NCBI RefSeq assembly: GCF_000614975.1 | Contig: NZ_BALM01000003.1 | Coordinates: forward strand, 124,001-188,000 | Length of the DNA stretch: 64,000 bases | Direction: 5' to 3' | Source: Shewanella marina JCM 15074 | Lineage (GTDB): Bacteria > Pseudomonadota > Gammaproteobacteria > Enterobacterales > Shewanellaceae | Shown here: piece by piece, positions 27,967-36,999 of the stretch | Position numbering within the stretch: position 1 is the stretch's first letter | How the letters are laid out: every line of letters begins with the position of its first letter | Notes under the pieces: model-generated | Databases searched by the model: none | Seen by the model: only the letters and a program-made list of their open reading frames with translations | What the model was told of the DNA's origin: nothing | Program-made: the position numbers and the translations under genes

Positions 27967-28872
27967 ATGATGAAAGTGGCATTTATAGGATTAGGAAACA
28001 TGGGCGGCCCAATGGCTGTTAATTTAGCGAAAGCTAAGCAGGCGTTAGCGCTTGAACTCTCAGTGTTTGATATTGTTGCAGATAATATGTCAGATGCGGT
28101 TAAGCAAGGTGCCACTGCTGCATCATCAGCTTTAGCTGCTATTAAAGATGCTGATGTGGTGATCAGTATGTTACCAGCCGGCCAACATGTACATCGCTTA
28201 TATCTAGATGAGCAAACAGGCATATTAGCTAAATTAAAAGCCAGCTGTTTAGTGATTGATTGTTCAACGATTGATGCCGAAACCGCAGTATTAGTGGCCG
28301 AACGTGCAGCGCAAACAGGAATAGAAATGGTTGATGCACCCGTTTCTGGCGGTACGGCAGGAGCATTAGCGGGCACGTTGACCTTTATTTGTGGTGGTAC
28401 AGATAATGGTTTTAAGCGAGCAAAACCCTTTTTAGAGGTGATGGGATCAAATATTTTCCATGCAGGTCAAGCTGGTGCTGGGCAAGTGGCTAAGATCTGT
28501 AATAACATGTTGTTATCTATATTAATGGTGGGTACCAGTGAAGCACTGTCTTTAGGAATCGATCATGGTTTAGATCCCAAAGTGTTGTCGCAAATTATGC
28601 AAGTGAGCAGTGGCGGTAACTGGACCCTAGATAAATATAATCCATGCCCAGATGTGATGCCCAATGTACCGTCATCTAATCAATATCAGGGCGGCTTTAT
28701 GGTAGATTTGATGGTCAAAGATTTAGGGCTATCAATGGCGGCGGCATTAGCATCAAATTCAAGTACTCCGATGGGCGCCTTGGCCCGTAGTTTATATACC
28801 AGCCATGCAAGGCAAGGACACGGTAAACTCGATTTTTCGAGTATTTTTGAACAATTTAAAGATAAAAGGTAA
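27967..28872 (+). CDS. ivdF: 3-hydroxyisobutyrate dehydrogenase
   Basis: NAD-dependent dehydrogenase (301 residues, MmsB) oxidising 3-hydroxyisobutyrate to methylmalonate semialdehyde, the substrate of IvdB. The Rossmann motif is FIGLGNMGGPMAVNLA, the substrate-binding segment is DAPVSGGTAGALAGTL, and the catalytic Lys region is GAGQVAKICNNMLL. The gene follows ivdE by 13 bases with AAAGGAGT. The ATG at 27967 or the one directly after it (27970) could be used; an out-of-frame ATG-TAA just before is a spacer curiosity. Confidence 0.95.
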   Translation: MMKVAFIGLGNMGGPMAVNLAKAKQALALELSVFDIVADNMSDAVKQGATAASSALAAIKDADVVISMLPAGQHVHRLYLDEQTGILAKLKASCLVIDCSTIDAETAVLVAERAAQTGIEMVDAPVSGGTAGALAGTLTFICGGTDNGFKRAKPFLEVMGSNIFHAGQAGAGQVAKICNNMLLSILMVGTSEALSLGIDHGLDPKVLSQIMQVSSGGNWTLDKYNPCPDVMPNVPSSNQYQGGFMVDLMVKDLGLSMAAALASNSSTPMGALARSLYTSHARQGHGKLDFSSIFEQFKDKR

Positions 28873-28876
28873 GCAA

Positions 28877-29635
28877 ATGCAGTTAAAAGATAAGGTTGTC
28901 GCGATTACTGGCGCAGCTGGTGGATTAGGCCAAGCAATGGCAACAGAACTAGCAAATGCTGGCGCAAAGTTAGCACTTATCGATCTTGATCAAGACAAAC
29001 TAGAGCGAGTTTGTGCTGATTTAAGCGTACTGACTGAAGTGCAAGGCTATGCATTTGATATTACTGATGAAGAAGATGTGATCGCAGGTTTTGGCTATAT
29101 CGTTGAAGACTTTGGTCAATTAAATGTATTGGTTAATAATGCCGGCATTTTAGTTGATGGTATGTTGCTTAAAGCAAAAGATGGCAAAGTCACTGAACGT
29201 ATGTCATTTGAGCAGTTTCAAGCCGTGATTAACGTTAATCTTACGGGTTCATTCCTATGTGGCCGCGAAGCTGCAGCGGCAATGATTGAAACCCAGCAAC
29301 AAGGTGTGATTGTTAATATTTCAAGTGTGGCGCGTGCGGGCAATGTAGGCCAAACCAACTATGCTGCATCGAAAGCAGGTGTAGTCGCTATGTCTACTGG
29401 TTGGGCGAAAGAGTTAGCTCGATTTGGTATTCGCAGCGCGGCTGTTGCACCAGGTGTGATTGCGACTGAAATGACGGCAGGCATGAAGCCAGAAGCCTTA
29501 GCTCGTATGGAGCAAATGGTACCTGTAGGACGCTTAGGCGAAGCTCAAGAAGTCGCTTCTACGGTTAAGTTTATTATTGAAAACGATTATGTAAATGGCC
29601 GTGTATTTGAAATCGACGGTGGCATTCGTTTATAA
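28877..29635 (+). CDS. ivdG: 3-hydroxy-2-methylbutyryl-CoA dehydrogenase-type SDR
   Basis: SDR of 252 residues, last gene of the ivd operon, expected to oxidise 2-methyl-3-hydroxybutyryl-CoA to 2-methylacetoacetyl-CoA, which IvdA then cleaves. TGAAGGLGQAMA binds the cofactor, LVNNAGILVDG is the NNAG motif, and the catalytic set is Ser in VNISSVA and Tyr/Lys in NYAASKAGV. The start ATG 28877, four bases after the ivdF stop, is preceded by AAAAGGTAAG; a longer frame from 28805 would overlap ivdF. A 3-oxoacyl-ACP reductase role is the alternative by sequence alone. Confidence 0.92.
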   Translation: MQLKDKVVAITGAAGGLGQAMATELANAGAKLALIDLDQDKLERVCADLSVLTEVQGYAFDITDEEDVIAGFGYIVEDFGQLNVLVNNAGILVDGMLLKAKDGKVTERMSFEQFQAVINVNLTGSFLCGREAAAAMIETQQQGVIVNISSVARAGNVGQTNYAASKAGVVAMSTGWAKELARFGIRSAAVAPGVIATEMTAGMKPEALARMEQMVPVGRLGEAQEVASTVKFIIENDYVNGRVFEIDGGIRL

Positions 29636-29658
29636 CTTGAGATAGTTTTATTGACAAC

Positions 29659-29684
29659 AAAAGCCGACATTGTTCGGCTTTTTT
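29659..29684 (+). terminator. terminator of the ivd operon
   Basis: Stem AAAAGCCGA / TCGGCTTTT with a 6-base loop followed by further T, 24 bases after ivdG. Confidence 0.88.
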
Positions 29685-29720
29685 ATTATCTAATTAATTA
29701 GTTAAGATAAAGGAATGCCA

Positions 29721-29951
29721 ATGGATCGGCTAACTCGTATCGTTAAACAATTATTACTCGGTGTAGGTATCACCGGTATTGTAGTCAACTATGCGGGCTT
29801 CTTTTATATGTTAGCGGTAGGTTTCCCTATTTCGTCAATCCACTGGTTCTTTCTACTTAGTCCTTGGTTATGTGTCTTTTATGGTTTGTCAGACGCCCAA
29901 CAAGCTGCGGTATTTAAGTGGTTTAAGCACAAAGGGTTTTGGCGGCGATAA
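29721..29951 (+). CDS. small two-helix membrane protein
   Basis: Hypothetical inner-membrane protein of 76 residues. Two hydrophobic helices (about residues 8-35 and 40-55) are followed by a basic cytoplasmic tail (KWFKHKGFWRR). AAAGGA is placed 7 bases before ATG 29721, while the earlier in-frame ATG at 29715 would abut it, so 29721 is preferred. I do not recognise the family. Confidence 0.6.
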   Translation: MDRLTRIVKQLLLGVGITGIVVNYAGFFYMLAVGFPISSIHWFFLLSPWLCVFYGLSDAQQAAVFKWFKHKGFWRR

Positions 29952-29982
29952 ATCATGTGAGCCGCCCGTGGTATTAGTGGTA

Positions 29983-30854
29983 TTAATTGTTGTTAAAATG
30001 CGCATTAAACCATTGAACCGTAATTGGCATGACTTGATTATCCATGATTTGAGGACCGTTAAATGTTTCCCACACATGGTCAGTATCGAGCTCTTTTAAT
30101 ACTGTGTCTCCCTGATGGTAATTAAGCCAAGCTTGACCAGAACCATTTACGACCAAATCATCTTGCTTTCCCATAATCACTAACAGTGGTCGTTCGTATT
30201 GGCTAATTGCTGCCAACGGTTGGGTATAGATCATCTCTTTAAAGAAAGGTGCGTTAAGCTGCGCTGATACTCCCCAAGGCGTCGTATAGCTAAAGCTAGT
30301 ATTGTCATCACTGGTTATTGCTTTATCAATCAGCGCTGTACCAAGTAATTTAGAATAGGTCATATAAGGGTTAGTGACTGGTGTCCATAGGGCAGTCACT
30401 TTTACATCTTTGTTATCACGAACAAGGTGGCTTGCCACTAATCCACCTTGCTCCAGCCTAGTACGCCAAGATCATCGGCTTTATAAATAGAGTTGTGACG
30501 GAGCCAATCGAGTGAGGCATTAGCATCTTTAATAAGGCCCGTAAAAGTAGTGTGTTTGAATTCACCACCACTTTCGCCTGCACCGCGAAAATCAATACGT
30601 AAACTTGCAATACCATGTTGCGCTAAAGTGCTGGCTGCTCGTTCAAGCACACCTTCGTTAGTATTTGCGATGGCGACATCATTTTTATCACCCATAAAAC
30701 CGTGCAAAATTAACACGACGGGGCCTTTTGTTTGTCCTTGTGGCATTTCTAGAATACCAACAATGTCATTGTCAATAACGACACGTTGTTCTACTGCTTC
30801 AGCCGTATAACTGCTACTGATTAGTCCTGCGCAAATGAGAGGTTTTAGATCCAT
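29983..30854 (-). CDS. alpha/beta hydrolase (frameshift near 30450)
   Basis: Serine hydrolase of about 290 residues when restored. The oxyanion region LILHGFMGDKND and FRGAGESGGEF are typical. The nucleophile elbow GWSQGG is split: one frame reads GWSK then stops, the next resumes at GGLVASHLVRDN. One missing C on the coding strand (a GG to G loss on the plus strand) explains it. The acid and His are plausibly in GKQDDLV and DTDHVWE. The N-terminus may be a signal sequence. No strong ribosome site is seen. It resembles esterases/peptidases of the DUF-type hydrolase group; substrate unknown. Confidence 0.82.
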
Positions 30855-31169
30855 TGTGGTTTGTTGTTAGATAAAAGAAATTAAATATCGTATATCAATA
30901 AAACACACAAGATGGTAAGTCCCTATGGCGACTATAAATCTTAATTTAGTGATAAATATCATCTAGTTTTAGGTGGGGTATGGCTGATTTTATGGGAGGG
31001 TGACAAAACCAAATGATAAAATGTTGCACCTTCTACTCTCTAGCCGTCAGCAATTAGCCGTGTTACGTTGATTTAAATATGAATTTAAATTCACAGCGGT
31101 TATGGGCTTATATGCAGCAATATAATGTGGCTATCGGCAATTTGGAAAAGGATTAATTTTAGAGGTGCT
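30855..31169. other. intergenic region upstream of the DUF3565 gene
   Basis: About 315 AT-rich bases between divergent genes. It contains a 12-base perfect palindrome GAATTTAAATTC at 31081-31092 and otherwise nothing I can assign beyond the need for two promoters. Confidence 0.5.
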
Positions 31170-31400
31170 ATGAAGCAACCGATTATTAGTTATCACCAAG
31201 ATGAACTGCGAGATTGGGTGGCTGAATTAGGCTGCGGCCATTTTCAGCATGTACGCCATAATCCACCTTGGCAAGTGAGGGAATGGGTAGTTAGTCCGCA
31301 AGGAAGAGAGCAATTTATTGGTTATTTGTTGTATTGCCTTAAATGCGATGTGGATGCGCCAAAAGATAAAATAGAACGAGCACCAAATAACTCATATTAG
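31170..31400 (+). CDS. DUF3565-family small protein
   Basis: Conserved 76-residue protein. The highly conserved core of the family is visible: AELGCGHFQHVRHNPPWQ, with one Cys and three His that could bind a metal, and a second Cys in YCLKCD. AGAGGTGC precedes ATG 31170, which is preferred over an upstream GTG frame. Some homologues are annotated as pressure-regulated proteins, but the function is unknown. Confidence 0.82.
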   Translation: MKQPIISYHQDELRDWVAELGCGHFQHVRHNPPWQVREWVVSPQGREQFIGYLLYCLKCDVDAPKDKIERAPNNSY

Positions 31401-31469
31401 CCACTGTTTTAATATAATTAATTATGGCATCTTTAAAGGCTTTGATATCAATTTTGCTGGAAAGGTGTA

Positions 31470-32720
31470 ATGGAATTATCCAAGTTTGGTGAAAAGTTTA
31501 CTCGTTATTCAGGTATTACTCAGTTAATGGACGATCTTAATCAGGGCTTACAGACACCGGGGGCGATTATGCTCGGAGGTGGTAACCCTGCGGCGATCCC
31601 TGAAATGCTCGATTATTTTCATCAAATGTGCGCCGATATGCTCAATCAAGGTGAGTTGGTTAATGCGCTGACGAATTATGACGGCCCGCAAGGTAAAACC
31701 AAATTTTTAAAAGCACTGGCAGCATTATTAGCCGATGAATATGGCTGGCCGATCACCGAAAAAAATATTAGCTTAACCAATGGTAGTCAGAGTGCTTTTT
31801 TCTACTTGTTTAACTTATTAGCCGGTAAGCAGCAAGATGGTTCACACAAGCGTATTTTATTACCACTAGCTCCTGATTATATTGGTTATAGCGATGCGGG
31901 TATTGATGACGATATCTTTGTTTCTTATCGACCTGAAATTGAGCTGCTGGATAATAATCAATTTAAATATCATGTTGATTTTGAACAATTGCAAATAGAC
32001 AATTCTATTGCGGCGATTTGTGTGTCTCGGCCAACTAATCCAACTGGTAATGTACTAACTGATGACGAAATTAGTCGCTTAGATCATATTGCACAAACGC
32101 ACAATATTCCGCTGATTATTGATAATGCTTATGGTACGCCTTTCCCTAATATTATTTTCGAGTCTGTTAAACCATTTTGGAATGACAATACTATTTTATG
32201 TATGAGTTTATCTAAATTGGGCTTACCCGGTGTGCGCTGCGGTATTGTGATCGCCAGTGAGCAAATGACCAAGGCGATGGCCAATGTGAATGGCATTATA
32301 AGCCTTGCTCCCGGCAGTTTAGGGCCTGCTTTTGCACATCATATGATTCAATCGGGTGATTTATTGAGGTTAAGTGAGCAGGTCATTAAGCCTTATTATC
32401 AACAGAAATCATTACAAGTGGTGCAATGGTTACAACAAGCCATTACCGATCCTCGCTTTAAAATTCATAAGCCTGAAGGGGCGATTTTTCTGTGGTTATG
32501 GTTTGATCAACTGCCGATTTCAACCACCGAGTTATACCAACGCTTGAAAGCGCGAGGCGTGTTGGTTATTCCCGGTGAATATTTCTTCTTTGGGCAAAGT
32601 GAGCCTTGGTCACATGGGCAGCAATGTTTGCGGATGAACTATGTGCAAGATGAAGCAACTATGCGTCGAGGTATCGATATTATTGCTGAAGAAGTCAATA
32701 ACGCCTATGTTGAGGCTTAA
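31470..32720 (+). CDS. avtA: valine-pyruvate aminotransferase
   Basis: PLP-dependent class I/II aminotransferase of 416 residues that exchanges the amino group between valine and pyruvate (alanine). The sequence follows E. coli AvtA closely from the N-terminus (FTRYSGITQLMDDLN, PGAIMLGGGNPA) through NYDGPQGKT, NGSQSAFFYLFN and SRPTNPTGNV. The PLP lysine lies in CMSLSKLGLPG and the C-terminus has KPEGAIFLWLWF. It stands alone, convergent with the next gene. With the ivd and liu operons in the same region it provides the link between valine and its keto acid. Confidence 0.96.
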   Translation: MELSKFGEKFTRYSGITQLMDDLNQGLQTPGAIMLGGGNPAAIPEMLDYFHQMCADMLNQGELVNALTNYDGPQGKTKFLKALAALLADEYGWPITEKNISLTNGSQSAFFYLFNLLAGKQQDGSHKRILLPLAPDYIGYSDAGIDDDIFVSYRPEIELLDNNQFKYHVDFEQLQIDNSIAAICVSRPTNPTGNVLTDDEISRLDHIAQTHNIPLIIDNAYGTPFPNIIFESVKPFWNDNTILCMSLSKLGLPGVRCGIVIASEQMTKAMANVNGIISLAPGSLGPAFAHHMIQSGDLLRLSEQVIKPYYQQKSLQVVQWLQQAITDPRFKIHKPEGAIFLWLWFDQLPISTTELYQRLKARGVLVIPGEYFFFGQSEPWSHGQQCLRMNYVQDEATMRRGIDIIAEEVNNAYVEA

Positions 32721-33040
32721 AATAGACTAGTTTGGCGATCATACTGTGCGCCTATTTCATTGGCGCACGGCACTTCTTTAAAATGCGACATCCATACCAT
32801 ATTACTGCGTGGAAATTCTGTTTTGATGGCTTGCTTTAACGAGGTTTTAGCGGTTTTGCTATCGGCCTGAATTTGTTGCTGCTTAAAGCCATGTTGAATA
32901 ATGATAAATTGATCGGCGGCAGCTTTATATAGCGTCACACTACGGTCTTTTTTATAGGTTTTGATTTCAATGGCTTCAAATATGAGCATTGTTTTTAGCG
33001 CATGCTCCAATAAACTGACTGCCTGTTTAAAGTTTATCAT
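32717..33040 (-). CDS. hypothetical protein
   Basis: A 107-residue protein I do not recognise. It is predicted soluble and mixed alpha/beta, with one Cys (VPCANE). AAGGAAA lies 8 bases before the ATG, supporting translation. Its stop codon overlaps the avtA stop region by four bases (convergent). It sits downstream of cueR on the same strand but 86 bases away, so co-transcription is possible. Confidence 0.65.
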   Translation of the reverse strand: MINFKQAVSLLEHALKTMLIFEAIEIKTYKKDRSVTLYKAAADQFIIIQHGFKQQQIQADSKTAKTSLKQAIKTEFPRSNMVWMSHFKEVPCANEIGAQYDRQTSLF

Positions 33041-33126
33041 GAGTGTTTCCTTGTTAAAGATAACACTATAACGCCGCGCAGGTGGTTAAGGTAGTTGTAA
33101 TACTTGAAGCATAGCTTAAGCATTCT

Positions 33127-33534
33127 TTACGCTTTATTGATACCATCAAGAATGGCACATTTTGACTGTTTCCCACCTTGGCAATGACCAATCATCTGCT
33201 CTAAATCGCGTTTCAACTTTTCAAGTTTAGTGATTTTCTGATTCACCTCTGCAAGATGCTCGATGGCGAGTTGACGCACATTTTCAGCTTGTCGTTGTTG
33301 GTTGTTGTTTAAGCTTAGTAAATGTTGACAATGTTCTAAGCTAAAGCCTAAATCACGACATTGATGAATAAAATTGAGTGAATTAATATCGGCATCGCTA
33401 TAAAGACGATAACCAGCCTCGTTTCTTTTACCTTGTACCAAGCCTATGTCGTGATAATAACGAATGCTCTTGACGGATAAGCCCGTTAATTTAGCCACTT
33501 GGCCAATTTTGAATTGATTATTGATGATCGCCAT
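33127..33534 (-). CDS. cueR: copper-responsive MerR-family regulator
   Basis: Activator of 135 residues. The N-terminal helix-turn-helix (FKIGQVAKLTGLSVKSIRYY) is followed by the long dimerisation helix and a C-terminal metal loop with two cysteines seven residues apart (HCQGGKQSKCAIL), the CueR arrangement for Cu(I). It is divergent from copA with the operator between them. Gold or silver sensing is also known for this subgroup. The start ATG 33534 matches the family. Confidence 0.93.
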   Translation of the reverse strand: MAIINNQFKIGQVAKLTGLSVKSIRYYHDIGLVQGKRNEAGYRLYSDADINSLNFIHQCRDLGFSLEHCQHLLSLNNNQQRQAENVRQLAIEHLAEVNQKITKLEKLKRDLEQMIGHCQGGKQSKCAILDGINKA

Positions 33535-33552
33535 ATTTTTTTAATCTCTTGC

Positions 33553-33583
33553 TTGACTCTCCTGTTACTGGAGAGTTTACCCT
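33553..33583 (+). promoter_or_regulatory. CueR-type copA promoter and operator
   Basis: The -35 TTGACT (33553-33558) and -10 TACCCT (33578-33583) are separated by 19 bases, the long spacing used by MerR-type activators. The spacer carries a perfect 7-7-7 inverted repeat ACTCTCC / GGAGAGT (33556-33576). This is the expected CueR site for copA. Confidence 0.88.
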
Positions 33584-33619
33584 TATCGGCATTGATAGAA
33601 AAGTGGTAGGAGTTTAATC

Positions 33620-36600
33620 ATGGAATTTCGTTTTCAAGTTGACAATATGCATTGTGGTAAATGCGTCAACAAAATCAAGCAGGCCTTTAGTGAACAGTAT
33701 CCGCAAGTCACTATTATTGCGGATACACAGCTAAAGCAAGTACTAGTTACAGGCGATATTAGTCAAGCAGATGCAATGGTGCTGTTAGATTCACTTGCGA
33801 TGCAGCCGAGCCTAATCACTCCTATCGAGACTTCTCATTGGCAATTTACCATCAGCAATATGCATTGCGGTAAATGTGTTAATAAAATTAAACAGGCTTT
33901 TAGCGAGCACTATCCACAAGTTGAAATTAGTGCTGATACCAGCATTAAACAATTAACCGTGGTGGGTGAGATTAGCCAAGCGCAAGCTGAGCAAGTTTTA
34001 GCTGAAATCGGTATGCAGATTGTCACTGAAGAGTCTGCTACTGAATCGACTCAAACTTGGCAATTTACCATCAGCAATATGCATTGCGGTAAATGTGTTA
34101 ATAAAATTAAACAGGCTTTTAGCGAGCACTATCCACAAGTTGAAATTAGTGCTGACACCAGCATTAAACAATTAACCGTGGTGGGTAATATTAGCCAAGC
34201 GCAAGCTGAGCAAGTTTTAACTGATATTGACATGCAAATTGTGCCAGCTCAAGCATTGAATATTGAGCATGAATTGCAGATATTTGTGGCCGATATGACT
34301 TGTGGCCACTGCCAACAAACCATCAGCAAAGGTTTGTTGGATGCTGGCATTACACTATTTGAAATTGATTTAGCCAATAAGTTAGTCACTGTGACCAGTC
34401 AATTAAACATGACCGAATTGCAAGCGCTGTTTACTCGTCTTGGCTACCATGCAACTGCCGCTAATACTTCATCAACGTCGCCGCAGGTTGATGAAGTATT
34501 AGCGCCTGAAAGCAATGATGCCGTTGAAGTCGCTGAGCCTATAGCTAATCAGCCATCGGTCGCGAACACCAGTCAAGTTTATTACGTAGCGGATATGAGC
34601 TGTGCCAGTTGTGTAGCTAAAATTGAAGGGGCGTTTAGTCAACTCGATAATATTGAAGCGCGAGTTAATTTAGCCGATAAACAGCTGCAAGTTTTTGGCG
34701 ATATAAGCCATAAAGAGGTACTTAAACGTTTAACTAATGCAGGATATCAAGCGTCAGTTGTGACCGATGCTAAAGCCAGCGCTGCCGCTAAAATTGAAAC
34801 TGATAAACATGAGTATAAAACCCGCATTAAACAAGCTGTGCTCGGTCTAGGACTAGGTTTACCCATGATGGCATGGGGCTTACTTGGCGGTGACATGATG
34901 ATTAATAGCACTAGCCAACAGGTAGGTTGGGGGCTAATGGGATTATTAACCCTGTTATTAATGGTCACTTGTGGACGTCATTTTTATCAAGGGATGTGGC
35001 GTGCATTAAAAGTTGGCAGCAGTAATATGGATACCCTAATTGCATTAGGTACGGCCAGTGCTTGGGGCTATTCAATGCTGGTGGTGTTAATGCCGCAATG
35101 GTTCCCTGCAGATACTCGCCATGTGTACTTTGAAGCCAGCGCCATGATTATTGGTTTAATTAACTTAGGCCATGCGCTTGAATTAAGAGCTCGCGGTAAA
35201 ACCAGTGAAGCGGTGCAAAAATTATTAGGTATGCAATCTTCAAAGGCGATTCGTATTGGTACTAATGGCGATGAAGAAGTGGAAATTAGCGAGTTGCAAC
35301 TGGGTGATAAATTACGACTAAAACCGGGTAGCAGAGTTGCGCTTGATGGGGTAGTTGAGGTCGGACATTCATTATTGGATGAGTCGATGTTAACGGGTGA
35401 ACCTGTTCCTGTGGCGAAACAAGTGGGTGATGAGCTCAGTGCTGGTACAGTCAATAACGGCAATGGTAGCTTGGTATATCGCGTTATCGCGCAGATGCAA
35501 GATACCAAATTAGCGAAAATTATTAGCTTAGTGCAGCAAGCACAAACCTCTAAGATGCCTATTGGTCGTTTAACCGATAAAATTTCAGCTTACTTTGTAC
35601 CCACCGTAGTGATTATTGCGCTATTAGCGTCATTAACATGGTTGTTGGTAGGGCCTGCGCCGCAGCTATCGCATGCATTAGTGGTATTAACGAGTGTGTT
35701 AATTATTGCTTGTCCTTGTGCTTTGGGACTCGCCACACCGATGTCAATTATGGTGTCAGTTGGCCGCGCTGCCCAGCTTGGAGTTTTGGTTAAAAATGGT
35801 GAAGCACTGCAAACCGCTAGTAAAGTGACTTGTGTGGTGTTAGATAAAACAGGCACTGTGACTCAAGGTAAGCCAAGTGTTACCGATACCTTAGTGCTGC
35901 AAGATTCGTTATCAGAAGCCACACTATTAACGGCACTCGCCAGTCTTGAGCAACATTCAGAGCATCCGCTTGCCAGCGCAATAGTGCAGTACTGTAAAGC
36001 GCAACAGGTCGCGCTCATTGAGCCTGATGATTTTAGTAATCATCAAGGGATGGGTATCACGGGTACGGTTGCTAATAGCCAGTGGGCATTGGGTAACAAA
36101 GCATTATTGGCTAAATTAAATGTGGTGATTAACCGTGATGTTGAGCGCACTATGCAGCAATGGGCCAATGAAGCGAAAACGCCTATTTTTGTAGTGCAAA
36201 ATAAGCAATTGGTTGCCGCGATTGCAATTAGTGATCCGATTAAAGATGAAGCCATTGAGGTCGTCGCGCAATTGACTGACATGGGCTTAAAGGTAGTGAT
36301 GTTGACCGGCGACAACCCACAAACTGCGCAAGCAGTTGCAACTCAAGTGGGCATTAAGCATGTGATTGCTGAAGTGTTACCAGATCAAAAACAAGCACAT
36401 GTAATTAAGCTACAAAACCAAGGTGAAATTGTTGCTATGGTTGGCGATGGCATTAATGATGCGCCAGCTTTGGTGAGTGCTAATGTGGGGGTGGCGATGG
36501 GGACGGGGACTGATGTTGCCATTGAAAGTGCTGACTTAACATTGATTTCAGGCCATTTAACCAGTTTGCCGCAAGCATTATCGTTAGCTAAAGCGACGAT

Positions 36601-36787
36601 TAATAATATTAAGCAAAATCTATTTGGTGCCTTTATTTATAACACCTTAGGTATTCCTGTTGCTGCGGGTTTATTGTACCCATTAACCGGAACTTTATTG
36701 AGTCCAATTGTTGCAGGCGCGGCAATGGCATTATCATCATTAACGGTAGTTACTAATGCTAACCGATTGAGAAGTAAAAAGTTATAA
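33620..36787 (+). CDS. copA: copper-exporting P1B-type ATPase with five N-terminal metal-binding domains
   Basis: Cu(I) efflux pump of 1055 residues, longer than usual (about 750-850). Five HMA-type domains precede the pump: CxxC motifs appear in three consecutive NMHCGKCV units, then DMTCGHC and DMSCASC. The P-type core is complete: LTGEPVP (actuator), CPCALGLATP (metal site in the membrane), DKTGTVT (phosphorylated Asp), SEHPLA and VGDGINDAPAL. Domains two and three are nearly identical in DNA. GGAG precedes the ATG. A CueR promoter lies directly upstream. Silver transport is also plausible. Confidence 0.96.
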   Translation: MEFRFQVDNMHCGKCVNKIKQAFSEQYPQVTIIADTQLKQVLVTGDISQADAMVLLDSLAMQPSLITPIETSHWQFTISNMHCGKCVNKIKQAFSEHYPQVEISADTSIKQLTVVGEISQAQAEQVLAEIGMQIVTEESATESTQTWQFTISNMHCGKCVNKIKQAFSEHYPQVEISADTSIKQLTVVGNISQAQAEQVLTDIDMQIVPAQALNIEHELQIFVADMTCGHCQQTISKGLLDAGITLFEIDLANKLVTVTSQLNMTELQALFTRLGYHATAANTSSTSPQVDEVLAPESNDAVEVAEPIANQPSVANTSQVYYVADMSCASCVAKIEGAFSQLDNIEARVNLADKQLQVFGDISHKEVLKRLTNAGYQASVVTDAKASAAAKIETDKHEYKTRIKQAVLGLGLGLPMMAWGLLGGDMMINSTSQQVGWGLMGLLTLLLMVTCGRHFYQGMWRALKVGSSNMDTLIALGTASAWGYSMLVVLMPQWFPADTRHVYFEASAMIIGLINLGHALELRARGKTSEAVQKLLGMQSSKAIRIGTNGDEEVEISELQLGDKLRLKPGSRVALDGVVEVGHSLLDESMLTGEPVPVAKQVGDELSAGTVNNGNGSLVYRVIAQMQDTKLAKIISLVQQAQTSKMPIGRLTDKISAYFVPTVVIIALLASLTWLLVGPAPQLSHALVVLTSVLIIACPCALGLATPMSIMVSVGRAAQLGVLVKNGEALQTASKVTCVVLDKTGTVTQGKPSVTDTLVLQDSLSEATLLTALASLEQHSEHPLASAIVQYCKAQQVALIEPDDFSNHQGMGITGTVANSQWALGNKALLAKLNVVINRDVERTMQQWANEAKTPIFVVQNKQLVAAIAISDPIKDEAIEVVAQLTDMGLKVVMLTGDNPQTAQAVATQVGIKHVIAEVLPDQKQAHVIKLQNQGEIVAMVGDGINDAPALVSANVGVAMGTGTDVAIESADLTLISGHLTSLPQALSLAKATINNIKQNLFGAFIYNTLGIPVAAGLLYPLTGTLLSPIVAGAAMALSSLTVVTNANRLRSKKL
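33839..34242 (+). repeat. 219-bp tandem duplication of a metal-binding domain within copA
   Basis: The segment starting at 33839 recurs at 34058, a 73-codon period. The first 140 or so bases of the two copies differ at only one or two positions, including synonymous sites, with divergence concentrated at the 3' end. This points to a recent in-frame duplication or gene conversion. Confidence 0.88.
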
Positions 36788-36808
36788 GTCAATTTTTGAC
36801 GAGGAATT

Positions 36809-36839
36809 AAATCGCAATAGTGCCACTATTGCGATTTTT
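36809..36839 (+). terminator. terminator after copA
   Basis: 14-bp inverted repeat AAATCGCAATAGTG / CACTATTGCGATTT followed by T residues, 22 bases after the copA stop. Confidence 0.88.
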
Positions 36840-36999
36840 CTATCGGCTCAATAACGCGATTTGAGTTGATAAATCGAGCGATAATGCTATAGTGTCGCGT
36901 TTATTTTCTAGCGGCCTTTAATTGCCGAGAGAAACGTCAACGTTATAATGTCTTTATAGCGTTGAAAATTCATGTACATATTAGATTCGGAATGTCATT

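Noticed and set aside
36841-36999. A possible small RNA between copA and ybiT.
   Set aside because: Only the copA terminator hairpin is convincing; the rest looks like the ybiT promoter and leader.
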